64,000 nt of DNA from Blastocatellia bacterium (GTDB taxonomy: Bacteria > Acidobacteriota > Blastocatellia > HR10), in assembly GCA_025055075.1 (NCBI GenBank), contig JANWYV010000004.1:124001-188000 (forward strand), in the 5' to 3' direction. Shown one piece after another: positions 32,062 through 41,486 of the stretch (position 1 is the first letter of the stretch; each line of letters opens with the position of its first letter). The notes beneath the pieces were generated by a model that worked only from the letters and a program-made list of their open reading frames with translations, was not told the DNA's origin and did not search any database. The position numbers and the translations under genes are program-made.

Positions 32062-32927
32062 AGGAGGCGAATGCCGTGACCGGTCCGATTCCTCTTGGGA
32101 AGATGACGTTGGAGGTCGTGAGCGATGGAACGTGGCGGTTAGATGGCGGCATGATGTTTGGCATCGTCCCCAAGGTGCTCTGGGAGCGCGTGGCTCCGGC
32201 CGATGAGAGGAATCGCATCCTCATGGGCTTGAATTGCCTGCTCGTGCGCACGGGACGACACACCATCCTCGTGGACACGGGCTTGGGCGATGTGTGGGAC
32301 GAGAAGTTCCATCAGATTTACGCCCCGGATCGTCCGCGTCCCCTCCTTCAGCAACTCGCCGATCGTGGCCTCAACCCCGAGGACATCGACATCGTCATCA
32401 ACACGCATCTGCATTTCGATCACTCCGGAAATAACACGCGGCGTCACGGAGAGCAGCTTGTCCCCACAGTCCCTCGCGCTCGCTACATCGTCCAGCGCGG
32501 CGAATACGAGCACGCGAATGCTCCGAATGAACGGGATCGCGCCAGCTATCGCCCCGTCACCTGGGAACCTCTTCGAGAGAGCGGACAGCTCGAGTTGATC
32601 GAGGGCGATCAGGAGATCGTCCCTGGCGTGCACGTGGTGCGCGTGCGCGGCCACAACCGCGATCTCCAAATCGTCTTCCTCCATTCGGAGGATCGCACGG
32701 CGGTCTTCTGGAGTGACCTCATCCCCATGACGCCGCACGTTCAGAAGCCGTGGATCGCGGCGTTGGATCACTATCCCTTGGAGACGCTCGAGCAGAAGAA
32801 TCGTTTGCTCCCTCAAGCCGTGCGTGAAGGATGGCTCTGCGTCTTCTATCACGATCCGCAGATCCCTATTGGACGCATCGTCGAAGCCGAGGGACGATTT
32901 CGAGTCGTCCCTGTCGAGGGAGGATGA
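32058..32927 (+). CDS. Metallo-beta-lactamase-fold hydrolase
   Basis: The 289-residue protein has the MBL zinc motif INTHLHFDHSGNN (H117, H119, D121, H122). It also has an upstream VDTGLGD, a later Asp in AVFWSDL and a C-terminal His in VFYHDP. This layout matches the AHL-lactonase/quorum-quencher-like or general MBL hydrolase group; the substrate is unknown. Its ATG overlaps the foldase stop by 4 bases, and mtnP follows after 1 base. Confidence 0.88.
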   Translation: MKEANAVTGPIPLGKMTLEVVSDGTWRLDGGMMFGIVPKVLWERVAPADERNRILMGLNCLLVRTGRHTILVDTGLGDVWDEKFHQIYAPDRPRPLLQQLADRGLNPEDIDIVINTHLHFDHSGNNTRRHGEQLVPTVPRARYIVQRGEYEHANAPNERDRASYRPVTWEPLRESGQLELIEGDQEIVPGVHVVRVRGHNRDLQIVFLHSEDRTAVFWSDLIPMTPHVQKPWIAALDHYPLETLEQKNRLLPQAVREGWLCVFYHDPQIPIGRIVEAEGRFRVVPVEGG

Positions 32928-32928
32928 G

Positions 32929-33807
32929 ATGGCGGAGGCGAAAATCGGCATCATCGGCGGAAGTGGATTTTATGCGATGGAGGGATTGAGCGACGTCGAG
33001 GAGGTCATCGTAGATACCCCCTTCGGCAAACCCTCGGAGGCGTTCCTCCTCGGCACGCTCGAAGGCGTGCGCGTCGCATTCTTGGCGCGGCACGGACGCG
33101 GGCACCGCTTGTTGCCGACCGAGCTACCCTTCCGGGCGAACATCTACGCCATGAAGCTGCTCGGCGTCGAGCGGATCATCTCGGTGAGCGCCGTCGGCTC
33201 CTTGCAGGAACGATACGCTCCGCTCGATATCGTCATTCCCGATCAGTTCTTCGATCGGACGCGCCAACGCCCCTCCACGTTCTTCGGGGATGGGATCGTC
33301 GCGCACATCTCGTTCGCCGATCCCGTCTGTCCGGTCGTCGGCGACGCCCTCGAACGCGCTGCTCGACAAATCGAAGGCCTACGCGTGCATCGCGGGGGGA
33401 CATATGTCTGCATCGAAGGGCCGGCGTTCTCAACCCGAGCCGAATCGCACGTCTACCGAGCCTGGGGCATGGACGTCATCGGGATGACGAACCTGCAGGA
33501 AGCCAAGCTCGCGCGTGAGGCGGAGATCTGTTACGCGACGCTAGCCCTAGTGACGGATTATGACTGCTGGCATCCCGATCACGCTTCGGTCACCGTCGAG
33601 ATGGTGCTCGATTATCTCAACCGTAATACGGCCAATGCTAAACGCATCGTCCGAGCTGCCGTCGGATTGCTCAAAGAGGCGACCGGCACATGCCGATGCC
33701 AATCGGCTTTGCGACACGCCATTCAAACCGATCGCGCGGCGATCCCACCGGAGACCGTCCGGCGACTCTCGGCGATCTTGAGCAAATACTTCCCCATCCA
33801 GGAGTGA
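32929..33807 (+). CDS. mtnP: S-methyl-5'-thioadenosine phosphorylase-like protein
   Basis: The 292-residue protein belongs to the PNP/MTAP family, which cleaves methylthioadenosine with phosphate in methionine salvage. It shows IGIIGGSGFYAMEGL, FLARHGRGHRLLPTELPFRANI, SVSAVGSLQERYAPLDIVIPDQ, GGTYVCIEGPAFSTRAES and VIGMTNLQEAKLAREAEICYATLALVTDYDCW. These favour MTAP over guanosine/inosine phosphorylase, where Asn replaces the Asp of VTDYDCW. The ATG follows GAGGGAGGATGAG, one base after the MBL gene stop. Confidence 0.93.
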   Translation: MAEAKIGIIGGSGFYAMEGLSDVEEVIVDTPFGKPSEAFLLGTLEGVRVAFLARHGRGHRLLPTELPFRANIYAMKLLGVERIISVSAVGSLQERYAPLDIVIPDQFFDRTRQRPSTFFGDGIVAHISFADPVCPVVGDALERAARQIEGLRVHRGGTYVCIEGPAFSTRAESHVYRAWGMDVIGMTNLQEAKLAREAEICYATLALVTDYDCWHPDHASVTVEMVLDYLNRNTANAKRIVRAAVGLLKEATGTCRCQSALRHAIQTDRAAIPPETVRRLSAILSKYFPIQE

Positions 33808-33815
33808 ATCGCCCT

Positions 33816-34295
33816 ATGTGGGGCCGAACACCGACAGACGAACGCCAGATGGCGGACAAATGGCGCTCGCGGAAGCGTTCCTTCAAATGGATAGCGCTGC
33901 TTCTGGGCGTAGGACTCGTCGGGCTCTCTCCTCTTCTGACGATGCGGGCCACACCCCAAGGGAATGTCTCGCGCGGCCCGCTGTTCGATCCGCGCAACCC
34001 GGAACTGGAGCGCGCGGCGCGACACGATCTGGAAGTCGCGCGCTTCTACATCAAGCGAAAGAAATGGAAGGCTGCCGAAGGTCGTTTGCAAGCCATCGTG
34101 CGCGATCATCCGGCCTTCTCGCGCATCGCGGAGGTTTATTTCCTGCTCGGAGAGGTCTATCGCCAGACGGGCCGACGCGATCTCGCCATCGAACTCTACT
34201 CTCGCGTGATCGAGGAATTTCCCATGCACGAGCTCGCCGAACAAGCCCGAGAGCGCCTTCGCTCAATGGGCGCTTCTCCTTCCAAGGGAGGATGA
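33816..34295 (+). CDS. TPR-containing membrane-anchored protein
   Basis: The 159-residue protein has a signal anchor (about 24-42, WIALLLGVGLVGLSPLLTM). A linker is followed by two TPR-like helical hairpins, ARFYIKRKKWKAAEGRLQAI and AEVYFLLGEVYRQTGRRDLAIELYSRVIEEFP. It resembles BamD/CpoB-like TPR proteins of the periplasm, but it is short and no partner is adjacent. The ATG at 33816 has AGGAG 11 bases upstream; an in-frame ATG at 33849 is an alternative. It closes the meaB-to-TPR gene string. Confidence 0.75.
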   Translation: MWGRTPTDERQMADKWRSRKRSFKWIALLLGVGLVGLSPLLTMRATPQGNVSRGPLFDPRNPELERAARHDLEVARFYIKRKKWKAAEGRLQAIVRDHPAFSRIAEVYFLLGEVYRQTGRRDLAIELYSRVIEEFPMHELAEQARERLRSMGASPSKGG

Positions 34296-34314
34296 GCTTG
34301 ACGTCGGACAGCGC

Positions 34315-35058
34315 CTAGAGACCGAGCACAGGACCGAGATCCTCAAGGCGCGCGATGACGTAATCGGGATCAACGACGTCCTCCGGCACCTCGTCCCCGC
34401 GCCGATTCAGCCATGCAACATCCATGCCAATGCTCTTAGCTCCGAGGACATCTGCCTCGAAGGTATCCCCGACAAAGAGCGCGTCGCGCGGAGAGACGTC
34501 CAGTCGAGCGAGCGCATGAAGGAAGATCTCCCGATGGGGCTTCCGCCAGGAAACCTCCGCCGAGATGACGATCACCGTGAACACATCGTGGATGCCGAAG
34601 TCGCGTAGGATCCGATGCGCCGTCGGTGGATGGTCGAAATTCGAGACCAATCCGAGCGGGAAACGCTCGCTCGCGCGGACGAGAAGCTGACGATTCGCCT
34701 CCGGCAGCTCGGCGCCGCGCGACCATGTCTCCATGTGCGCGCGCACGAGGCGTTCGACGACGTCCTCCGAGAGCGCCTCCAGGTGAAGCAATTCGAGAAG
34801 CCGCCGGAAGCGGACCTGAGAGGGATATTCCCGTAACTCTGCCTTCCGACGCTCCTCCACCTGGCGCCACGACTCGCGAAAGGCTTCGTAAAACGTCTCG
34901 AACTCGAGCTGCGGCGCATACTCCCGAAGAACCTCGTATACGGCGCCGCTTGTCGAGAAGAGCGTCTGTTCGCCGAGGCGGATCTGCGGCAACCGATCAA
35001 CATGAAAGTCCACGACCGTATCGAAGAGATCGAAGAGGACGGCGCGATAGGTCTTCAT
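34315..35058 (-). CDS. HAD-superfamily hydrolase, subfamily IA
   Basis: The 247-residue protein has HAD motif I as VLFDLFDTVVD (nucleophile D10; the usual second Asp is Phe12 with D13 next, seen in many IA members). Motif II is GLVSNFDHPP, motif III is SWRKPHREIF, and motif IV is FVGDTFEADVLGAKSIG. A helical cap lies between I and II. It is probably a phosphatase of a small metabolite; the substrate is unknown. It is convergent with the TPR gene and runs with the LOG-like gene upstream (16-base gap). Confidence 0.88.
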   Translation of the reverse strand: MKTYRAVLFDLFDTVVDFHVDRLPQIRLGEQTLFSTSGAVYEVLREYAPQLEFETFYEAFRESWRQVEERRKAELREYPSQVRFRRLLELLHLEALSEDVVERLVRAHMETWSRGAELPEANRQLLVRASERFPLGLVSNFDHPPTAHRILRDFGIHDVFTVIVISAEVSWRKPHREIFLHALARLDVSPRDALFVGDTFEADVLGAKSIGMDVAWLNRRGDEVPEDVVDPDYVIARLEDLGPVLGL

Positions 35059-35074
35059 ATTGGCTCCGAGCAGA

Positions 35075-35587
35075 TCATCGTCCGCGTCCTTGAGCGAGCG
35101 ACTCGAAAGCGAGGGCGACGGCCTCCTCTGGCGTCTCCGCCGTGCGCACGAAGCCTTCGTCGTCTCCGAACGGCGACTCGAATCGCCACGAATGGAGGAG
35201 GACGACGGGTTTCCCCACCTTCAGCGCGAGGGCGATCTCCGAGAGCGTACCATATCCTCCGGCGATCGCGATGATGGCTTCCGCAGAGCGGACGTTGATG
35301 ACGTTTCGAGCTTCGGAGAGTCCCGTGAAGATCGCGATGTGAATGTACGGATTGGGTGGGGATTCGCGCTCGCTTCCTCCGGGGAGGATACCAACGGTGA
35401 GTCCTCCCGCTTCAAACGCGCCACGCGCTGCCGCTTCCATCACGCCTCCCAATCCTCCGCAGAGCAAAACCGCTCCACGTTCGGCGATGAGCCGTCCGAC
35501 CGCGCGCGCTTGCTCGTAAATCGTCGGATCGCACTGGGAACTCCCCATGACGCCGATGATCGGCCGACGTGCGAACGCCATCGTCAT
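35075..35587 (-). CDS. LOG-like/TIGR00725-type Rossmann protein
   Basis: The 170-residue protein starts RRPIIGVMGSS and has AVLLCGGLGGVMEAAARGAFEAGG, GILPGG and IIAIAGGYGTLSEIALALKVGKPVV, the glycine-rich signature of lysine-decarboxylase-like (LOG) proteins. Family members hydrolyse nucleoside monophosphates to release bases or cytokinins; this shorter branch is uncharacterised. Adjacent ATGs at 35587 and 35581 lack a good ribosome site. It lies divergent from the amphi-Trp gene. Confidence 0.85.
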   Translation of the reverse strand: MTMAFARRPIIGVMGSSQCDPTIYEQARAVGRLIAERGAVLLCGGLGGVMEAAARGAFEAGGLTVGILPGGSERESPPNPYIHIAIFTGLSEARNVINVRSAEAIIAIAGGYGTLSEIALALKVGKPVVLLHSWRFESPFGDDEGFVRTAETPEEAVALAFESLAQGRGR

Positions 35588-35748
35588 ACGCAAAGGCTTG
35601 ATTTTAGCAATGCGTCTACGACTTGGGCAATCGTGCACCATGACGCGCTCGTGACTTCGCGCTATTATAGTTGGCTCAGGAGGGGATGACGCTCGGCGCC
35701 CGATGCGGAATCGCATGGGCGCTGGCAATAAGGTCTCGGAGGTTCTCG

Positions 35749-36000
35749 ATGCCGAAGAAGCGCAAACGAGACGTCGAGAAGGAATATCCGAAGCAGCTCT
35801 TCATCGCGAAGCTGCGTCGTCTGGCCGACGCTTTGGAAAAGGGGCGCGCTTTTCACATTCGCGTGGCGGGCGAACGCGTGCGCGTTCCTGCGCGGGCCAC
35901 GATCAGCATCGAGCACGAGCGAGGACGAACGGAGGAGGAGCTGGAGTTTCAACTGAAATGGGTGCCTGCTTCGGCTCGTTCGTCCTCGCGAAAACGATGA
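35749..36000 (+). CDS. Amphi-Trp domain protein
   Basis: The 83-residue protein has the small domain pattern EKEYPKQLFIAKLRRLADALEKG, then GERVRVPARATISIEHER and ELEFQLKW, ending with the characteristic Trp. This matches the amphi-Trp domain, whose function is not established. A Lys/Arg-rich start (MPKKRKRD) and a basic tail could suggest nucleic-acid contact. The ATG at 35749 has TCGGAGG 7 bases in front; longer starts have none. Confidence 0.85.
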   Translation: MPKKRKRDVEKEYPKQLFIAKLRRLADALEKGRAFHIRVAGERVRVPARATISIEHERGRTEEELEFQLKWVPASARSSSRKR

Positions 36001-36096
36001 ACGGATGAGCGCACCCTCGCGCGAGACGCTCGTGAGAGCCTCTTGAACAATTCGGCGAACCTCGCCACAATCTTAGAGCACATGAGGAGGCCGGGC

Positions 36097-37539
36097 ATGA
36101 CGCGATGGGCGCGAATCAGGTGGGCGATCCTGAGTATGGTCGTGGGCGCGTGCGTCCTTGGCGAAGGGCGTGCGGATATGCGAAGCGGATCCTCGCCAAT
36201 TTCCAGTCGGGCCATTACCGCACGACTGCTCACGCCATCGGGGATGGACGCGCGATTCCCCGACGCTTACTACGACTATCTCCTCAACGGTCTGCAGGTC
36301 ATCATCCTGGAGCGCCCTGATGCTTCTGAGGCCTTGCTGAGCCTCATGATCAAAAGTGGAGCGGCCTTCGATCGGGCGGGGAAATCGGGCACGGCGGCAC
36401 TGACGGCGCGCGCGATCTGGTTGGGCGCCGAGGATCTGAGCGAGGCGACCTTGCGGCAACGTCTCGCGGCGCTTGAAGCCACGATTCGGACGGAAGTCAC
36501 GTGGGATGCGACGACGATCAGCGTGGAGGCTCCGGCGCGGAGTTTGCCGGAACTCATTCGGCTCATGGCGCGCGTCGTCTCCCGACCGACGTTCCCACCC
36601 GAGGCGCTGGCCGCTTTGAAAGCGCGCTTCCTCGATGAGGTGAGAGCCAAGCGGCGCGATCCTTCTGAGATCGCGAACGAAGAATGGTATCGGGCGCTCT
36701 ACCATCCACATCCCTACGCCCGTCCGGCCGAGGGCGTGCCGGAGGAGATCGAGGCGATCACGCCTATAGACATCGCGCGCCACCACGCTCGCTTCTTCAT
36801 CGCCAACAATGCGACGCTCATTGTCCTCAGCCCATTCTCCCCGGCTACGCTGATGCCCATCATCCGCCCGAATTTCGGCGCCATGCTCAAGGGGAAGATC
36901 GTTCCGCCTACGTTCGTCGCCCCCGCGCCGGCTCAAGGGGTGCGCATCATCCTGCGTGATTTTCCGGACACCGCGCTCGCCCATATTCGCATTGGTTCGT
37001 TCGGCCTGGAGCGCTTCTCCGAAGAGTATATCTCGGCCTTGGTGCTCGCCGAGGCGATCTGCCTCCGATACGAGCGAGAGTCCTCAAAGGCGGGCGCTTC
37101 TCCGGCGACCGCGCGTTGCCAATTTGACCTGCGCACGCATCGTGGCCCGTTTCTGCTCTCACTCGTAGCTCCGAACGAACAGGTCATGCCGGCGATCGAA
37201 CGCGCTCTGGAGATCCTGAAGGCGATGCGCGCCGAGGGCCCGACGGCCGAGGAATTCGCCGAGGCACAGCGGCGGTGGGCGGAACGCTTTGCCCCGAGCG
37301 CGCTCGCGCCGCGGCAATCGGTCGAGATGCTGCACTTCGTCGAATTGTATGGGTTAGGGCGAGACTACGTATTGCGATTCCCCGCTCGCGTGCAGCGCGC
37401 GACGCGCGAAGAGGTCATGCGCGTGGCCGAGAAATATCTCTCCCCGAATGACCTCCTCATCGTCATCGTCGGACGCGCCCAAGGCCTCGCGGAGGCGTTG
37501 AAGCCTTTGGGGACCGTGGAAGTGAAGACCGGAGGATGA
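36097..37539 (+). CDS. M16 peptidase-like protein without the HxxEH zinc motif
   Basis: The 480-residue protein has a signal peptide (ARIRWAILSMVVGACVLGEGRA) and the two-domain M16 fold: LLNGLQVIILERPDA, IKSGAAFDRAGKSGTAALTARAIWLGAE, YHPHPYARPAEGVPEEIEAI and a C-terminal peptidase_M16_C half. Where active members have HFLEH after GxSGLA, this protein reads ALTAR, so zinc binding is lost. It may be a non-catalytic partner subunit, as known for M16 pairs, but no active M16 gene adjoins. The ATG at 36097 follows GAGGAGGCCGGGC. Confidence 0.88.
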   Translation: MTRWARIRWAILSMVVGACVLGEGRADMRSGSSPISSRAITARLLTPSGMDARFPDAYYDYLLNGLQVIILERPDASEALLSLMIKSGAAFDRAGKSGTAALTARAIWLGAEDLSEATLRQRLAALEATIRTEVTWDATTISVEAPARSLPELIRLMARVVSRPTFPPEALAALKARFLDEVRAKRRDPSEIANEEWYRALYHPHPYARPAEGVPEEIEAITPIDIARHHARFFIANNATLIVLSPFSPATLMPIIRPNFGAMLKGKIVPPTFVAPAPAQGVRIILRDFPDTALAHIRIGSFGLERFSEEYISALVLAEAICLRYERESSKAGASPATARCQFDLRTHRGPFLLSLVAPNEQVMPAIERALEILKAMRAEGPTAEEFAEAQRRWAERFAPSALAPRQSVEMLHFVELYGLGRDYVLRFPARVQRATREEVMRVAEKYLSPNDLLIVIVGRAQGLAEALKPLGTVEVKTGG

Positions 37540-37551
37540 TCCCCCTCCGAC

Positions 37552-38718
37552 TCACGCCTCGTATGCCGCTAAGGCCGCGGAGACGCCCGATCCGCATGGG
37601 AAGCCCTCACGACGCAATGCGCTCTCCAAAGCGCTCAGGAAGAGCAAGACATTGCTGCGCGTGCTGCCCGCGCCCATCAGCCCTACGCGCCAGATTTTCC
37701 CGCGCAATGGTCCTAAGCCGCCCCCGATCTCGATGTTGAACTCTTCGAGCAATCGGGTGCGCACCCGCGCATCGTCTACACCATCGGGGACACAAATCGT
37801 CGTGAGGGTCCAAAGCCGGTATTCGCGCGGGACGAGAAGTCGCAGCCCCATGGCTTCCAATCCCGCCCACAGTGCTCGGGCATTCCGCTCATGTCGCTGC
37901 CAACGAGCCTCCAATCCCTCTTCGGCGATGATGCGTAGAGCTTCGCGCAAGGCGTAATTCATGTTGATCGGCGCCGTGTGATGATAAGTGCGCTCGCTCC
38001 CCCAATAGCGCTCGATGAGCGAGACATCGAGATACCAGCTCGGCACCGCCGTCTTGCGCCGGCGCACTTTCTCCAAAGCGGTCTCGGAGAACGTGATCGG
38101 CGCCAATCCCGGAGGACAACTGAGCGCCTTCTGCGATCCCGAGTAACATACGCCGATGCCCAAGCGATCCACGCCCACAGGATGTCCTCCGAGGCTCGTC
38201 ACGGCATCCACGATGAGGATCCCCTCGCGCTCGGCGACAAGCTCGGCGATGGGTTCCAGCGGCTGCCGCACGCCGGTCGAGGTCTCCGCATGCACCACGC
38301 AGACGACGCGCGCCCGCGAACGATCGAGCGCCGCCCGGATCTCTCGCTCATCGAGCGGACGCCCCCACTCTGCCTCCACGCGGATCGGGCGCGCCCCCAA
38401 GCGCGTGGCCATCTCATACATGCGCTCGCCGAAAAATCCATGAATGCCGATGATGACCTCCTCGTCCGGCTCCAAAAGATTTGCCAGCGCCGCCTCCATC
38501 CCCGCACTGCCCGTCCCGGAGACCGGGAACGTGACCCGATTCTGCGTCTCGAAGACGTAGCGCAGCAGATGCTGCACATCGTTCATGCACGAGAGGAAGA
38601 CTGGGTCCAGATGCCCGAGCACAGGGGCACCCATGGCATGCAAGACCCGATCCTCGACGGGACTAGGACCGGGACCAAGCAAGAGGCGATGAGGAGGATG
38701 AAACTCGCCAATCATCAT
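37552..38718 (-). CDS. Alanine/serine-glyoxylate aminotransferase-like PLP enzyme
   Basis: The 388-residue fold-type I class V aminotransferase has [63 protein letters not shown] and the PLP-Lys motif [16 protein letters not shown]. These match alanine-glyoxylate/serine-pyruvate aminotransferases and their archaeal relatives; the substrate pair cannot be fixed by eye. Its ATG overlaps the FHA-protease stop by 4 bases and has GGAGGTGCC ahead, so it sits last in the long minus-strand run. Confidence 0.93.
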   Translation of the reverse strand: MMIGEFHPPHRLLLGPGPSPVEDRVLHAMGAPVLGHLDPVFLSCMNDVQHLLRYVFETQNRVTFPVSGTGSAGMEAALANLLEPDEEVIIGIHGFFGERMYEMATRLGARPIRVEAEWGRPLDEREIRAALDRSRARVVCVVHAETSTGVRQPLEPIAELVAEREGILIVDAVTSLGGHPVGVDRLGIGVCYSGSQKALSCPPGLAPITFSETALEKVRRRKTAVPSWYLDVSLIERYWGSERTYHHTAPINMNYALREALRIIAEEGLEARWQRHERNARALWAGLEAMGLRLLVPREYRLWTLTTICVPDGVDDARVRTRLLEEFNIEIGGGLGPLRGKIWRVGLMGAGSTRSNVLLFLSALESALRREGFPCGSGVSAALAAYEA

Positions 38719-39965
38719 GGCACCTCCTTGAGCAGTTGCAAGAGAAAGCGGCTCGGCGTCCCGAGCCCGATCGCGCGAGCGCTCGGATCAATCGGTTCTC
38801 CGCGCTCGCCCAATCGCGCCGTCAGGATGCCGATGACTTTCCCCTCGCGATTGAAGATGGGACTACCGCTATAGCCTTGAATCACCGGTGCATCCAATTG
38901 CAATAGGGTCGGACTCACCTTGCTGATCGTGCTGCGCGTGAGCGTCGTCGTCGCGCGCTCCTGACCGGTCGTCTGCAGCAAGGCCGAACCGAGCGGAAAT
39001 CCAATGATCGCGACCTCGTCTCCCTGCCGCACGCGCGAGAGATCCGGTTCGAAGCCCTCGACGATGGGAAGCGGGATCGGCGCGTCCACTTTCAAGAGTG
39101 CGATGTCCAGCTCCGGCGAACCACGCACCAGACGCGCCTCCAGAGCCTCATCGGGAGCACGATCGGCGAAGATCACCTTGAGCGATTGCGAGACCGGCGT
39201 CGTGGCCTGACCGGCGAAACGCGCGTCGAATTCCCACGGACGCACTAAATGGTAATTGGTGGCGATCACCCCCCGAGGGTCTATGGCGAAGCCTGATCCC
39301 TCGCTCACAGCCGTGCTCACCTCCCGCCCCCGAGCATCGAGGATCCGAAAATGATGTTGAATCAGGACGACGGCCGCTTGATTGCGCATCGCAACGCGCA
39401 CGAGCGGACTCATCCCCTCCACGGATGCGGATCGCTCACGCTCGTCGCGCCAGAGGATCCCGAGGACGATCCCGAGAGCGACGATCGCTCCCGCGGCGAC
39501 TCCTATCACCCATCGGCGCCAGACGCGCGCGGAGCGACGCATCGCGTGCTCGATCATCAATTGCACGGTCGTGCGCCCGACGCGCCACGCGACCGAAGAC
39601 GTCGCCGACTCGACGAGCGTCGGAGGGGTCACCGTCGCTGACTGCGGCTCCTCCGCCGGGACGAGGATCTCGACCATCACGCTCGGTCCTCGCCGACCGA
39701 ACTGCAGGACGTCGCCACTTTGAATTCGAGTCCGATGGACGCGCACGCCGTTCACATACGTGCCATTGGTGCTGTTCAAATCCTCGACGATCACTCCCTC
39801 GTCCGAGGCGAACAAGACAGCGTGATGCGCTGAGGCCCGTACGTCCTGTGGATGCAATCGCACGTCATTGTCGGCGGAGCGCCCAAACGTGATGCGGTCC
39901 TTCGAAAGGACTTCTTGTCGTCCGGCGTATCCCCCACCGATGTGCGTGAGGCGAATCTCCATCAT
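38715..39965 (-). CDS. FHA domain - transmembrane - trypsin-like serine protease
   Basis: The 416-residue protein has an N-terminal FHA domain (about 25-90: [26 protein letters not shown]). A linker and one membrane helix follow (about 152-172), then an HtrA-like protease domain with His239 (ATNYHLVRP), Asp287 (LDIALLKVD) and Ser366 (QGYSGSPIF, usually GNSGGP). No PDZ domain follows. The FHA part would face the cytosol and bind phospho-Thr proteins, with the protease in the periplasm, suggesting phospho-dependent control of proteolysis. The start codons (ATGATG) overlap the DUF3108 stop. Confidence 0.9.
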   Translation of the reverse strand: MMEIRLTHIGGGYAGRQEVLSKDRITFGRSADNDVRLHPQDVRASAHHAVLFASDEGVIVEDLNSTNGTYVNGVRVHRTRIQSGDVLQFGRRGPSVMVEILVPAEEPQSATVTPPTLVESATSSVAWRVGRTTVQLMIEHAMRRSARVWRRWVIGVAAGAIVALGIVLGILWRDERERSASVEGMSPLVRVAMRNQAAVVLIQHHFRILDARGREVSTAVSEGSGFAIDPRGVIATNYHLVRPWEFDARFAGQATTPVSQSLKVIFADRAPDEALEARLVRGSPELDIALLKVDAPIPLPIVEGFEPDLSRVRQGDEVAIIGFPLGSALLQTTGQERATTTLTRSTISKVSPTLLQLDAPVIQGYSGSPIFNREGKVIGILTARLGERGEPIDPSARAIGLGTPSRFLLQLLKEVP

Positions 39966-40846
39966 CGGATCGGACGATCCCCATTCCCCGGTTGTTTCGC
40001 GGGATCGGACACAGGGGTCCCTGGTTCCTCCTCGATCAGCTGCACCTGCACCGTTCCGAATCCCCCGCGCACCCGCGCCAGAAGCGGCACGCGGCGCCCG
40101 TCTGCACTCAGCCAGATGAACATCTCGCCCTCTCGGCGAATCAAGCGACCAGGGCCGAACACCAAGGGCTCGATCTTGATGGCCGGGACGCGACCCCGTG
40201 GCATCTCCACCTCCTCGACCTCGTGCACGCGAATCTCCACGTCGTACGTTTCCCCCTCGTCGCTGATAGGAAAGCGCAAGACGTCTCCTGGTGCGAGCGA
40301 TTGCGTGCGCACGTAGTAGATGCCAGAGAGAATATCCTGCACCCATGGACGCGCGGTATTCTCCTTCACCTTCGGTGGTTCAGCCGGTCGCGTGAGATCG
40401 CGCACGATATAGGTGACCGATGCGCGCTCCCGATCGAAGAGGGCGAGATGAAAACTCCGCTTCGCTCCTTCCGCCAACTGCTTTCGCGTCCGCAGCACGC
40501 CGAAATCCTGCGGGTCCACGAAGGACTCGAAGACGTTCTCCACGCGAATCCCCAGCAGCGCCACGAGCGCTCCTTCGGAGACGGCCTCCGCCCGCAGATA
40601 GTAGGCATTGAGCAAGGGGCGCTCTTGCGAACGCCCGAAAGTGAACGTGAGCCGCCCGACGACGGCCGAGAGAATGAGCCTCGAATAGCGAGCTTGATAC
40701 ACGAGCCGCTCTCCTTCAGCGAAGGGAAACGTGGGAGCACTCGACGATGCCTCTTGCGTGGGAGCTACCGGGAGACTCCAGTTCACGCGCACCGAGACTG
40801 GAGCGAAAAGGAGCCCGCCAATCACAAGCGCGCTCCAGGCCCGCAT
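39962..40846 (-). CDS. DUF3108 periplasmic protein
   Basis: The 294-residue protein has a signal peptide (RAWSALVIGGLLFAPVSV) and beta-rich DUF3108 features. These are FAEGERLVYQARYSRLILSAVVGRLTFTF, VFESFVDPQDFGVLRTRKQLAEGAKRSF, DILSGIYYVRTQSLAPGDVLRFPISDEGETYDVEIRV and an RRVPLLARVRGGFGTVQVQL ending. The fold resembles LolA/LolB-type lipid-binding proteins; function is unproven. The start at 40846 is chosen for the signal peptide. It is coupled to the FHA-protease gene by an overlapping stop/start. Confidence 0.83.
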   Translation of the reverse strand: MRAWSALVIGGLLFAPVSVRVNWSLPVAPTQEASSSAPTFPFAEGERLVYQARYSRLILSAVVGRLTFTFGRSQERPLLNAYYLRAEAVSEGALVALLGIRVENVFESFVDPQDFGVLRTRKQLAEGAKRSFHLALFDRERASVTYIVRDLTRPAEPPKVKENTARPWVQDILSGIYYVRTQSLAPGDVLRFPISDEGETYDVEIRVHEVEEVEMPRGRVPAIKIEPLVFGPGRLIRREGEMFIWLSADGRRVPLLARVRGGFGTVQVQLIEEEPGTPVSDPAKQPGNGDRPIR

Positions 40847-40862
40847 GAAAGGCGCGCGAAGA

Positions 40863-41486
40863 TCACAGCGCCTTAGCCCACAGAATCGCCAGGACCACCC
40901 CATATCCGACCAGCACGCGATATTCTCGGTTCGCCATGTAAAGCGCCCACGCTCCCCGCGCCCCCTCCGTCGCGGTGAAGCGCCGTCCGGGCCTTGGGAA
41001 GAAAAGAGGGACTTGCTGCTCATAGGTCTCAAACGCCGCGCCAAATAACCTCCGCAGATGCTCTGCCTCCAAGATCATCGTCGGCACGTACACGATTGCG
41101 AAAAAGATGAGGAACCATACCAAAAGCCACCCGCTTCGACAAGCAAGCACGAGCGCCAACCCAAGGAGGAACGAGCCGAGATAGAGCGGATTGCGGGTAT
41201 AGGCATAGGGCCCCGTCGTCGTGAGGGCGCGATCCTTCCGCAGATGTCGCGAAGCCCACGCACGAAGCCCAAGTCCAGGAAGAGCGAGCGCCGCTCCGCC
41301 GAGAACCGACGCCGGCGTGGGCTGCGCTTCGATCAGGAAGAGGATGAACAAGACCGCGCTCGCGGGAATGCGCACTCGACGCACGGCCCGCAGCAATCCG
41401 AGATGCGCCAGAAGCCATGCTCTCCATTTCGAGTGCGCCACGGTTCGTTCAGGAATCACCGGAAGTCCTCCTTCCAGCCGGCGCAT
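40863..41486 (-). CDS. Isoprenylcysteine carboxyl methyltransferase-like membrane protein
   Basis: The 207-residue protein has several hydrophobic helices and the ICMT/PEMT signature TTTGPYAYTRNPLYLGSFLLGL, followed by EAEHLRRLFGAAFETYEQQVPLFFP. Bacterial members are integral membrane methyltransferases of mostly unknown substrate. The start at 41486 has GGAG ahead and overlaps the heptosyltransferase 3' end by 38 bases; a slightly later start is possible. It lies directly downstream of the heptose genes. Confidence 0.85.
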   Translation of the reverse strand: MRRLEGGLPVIPERTVAHSKWRAWLLAHLGLLRAVRRVRIPASAVLFILFLIEAQPTPASVLGGAALALPGLGLRAWASRHLRKDRALTTTGPYAYTRNPLYLGSFLLGLALVLACRSGWLLVWFLIFFAIVYVPTMILEAEHLRRLFGAAFETYEQQVPLFFPRPGRRFTATEGARGAWALYMANREYRVLVGYGVVLAILWAKAL

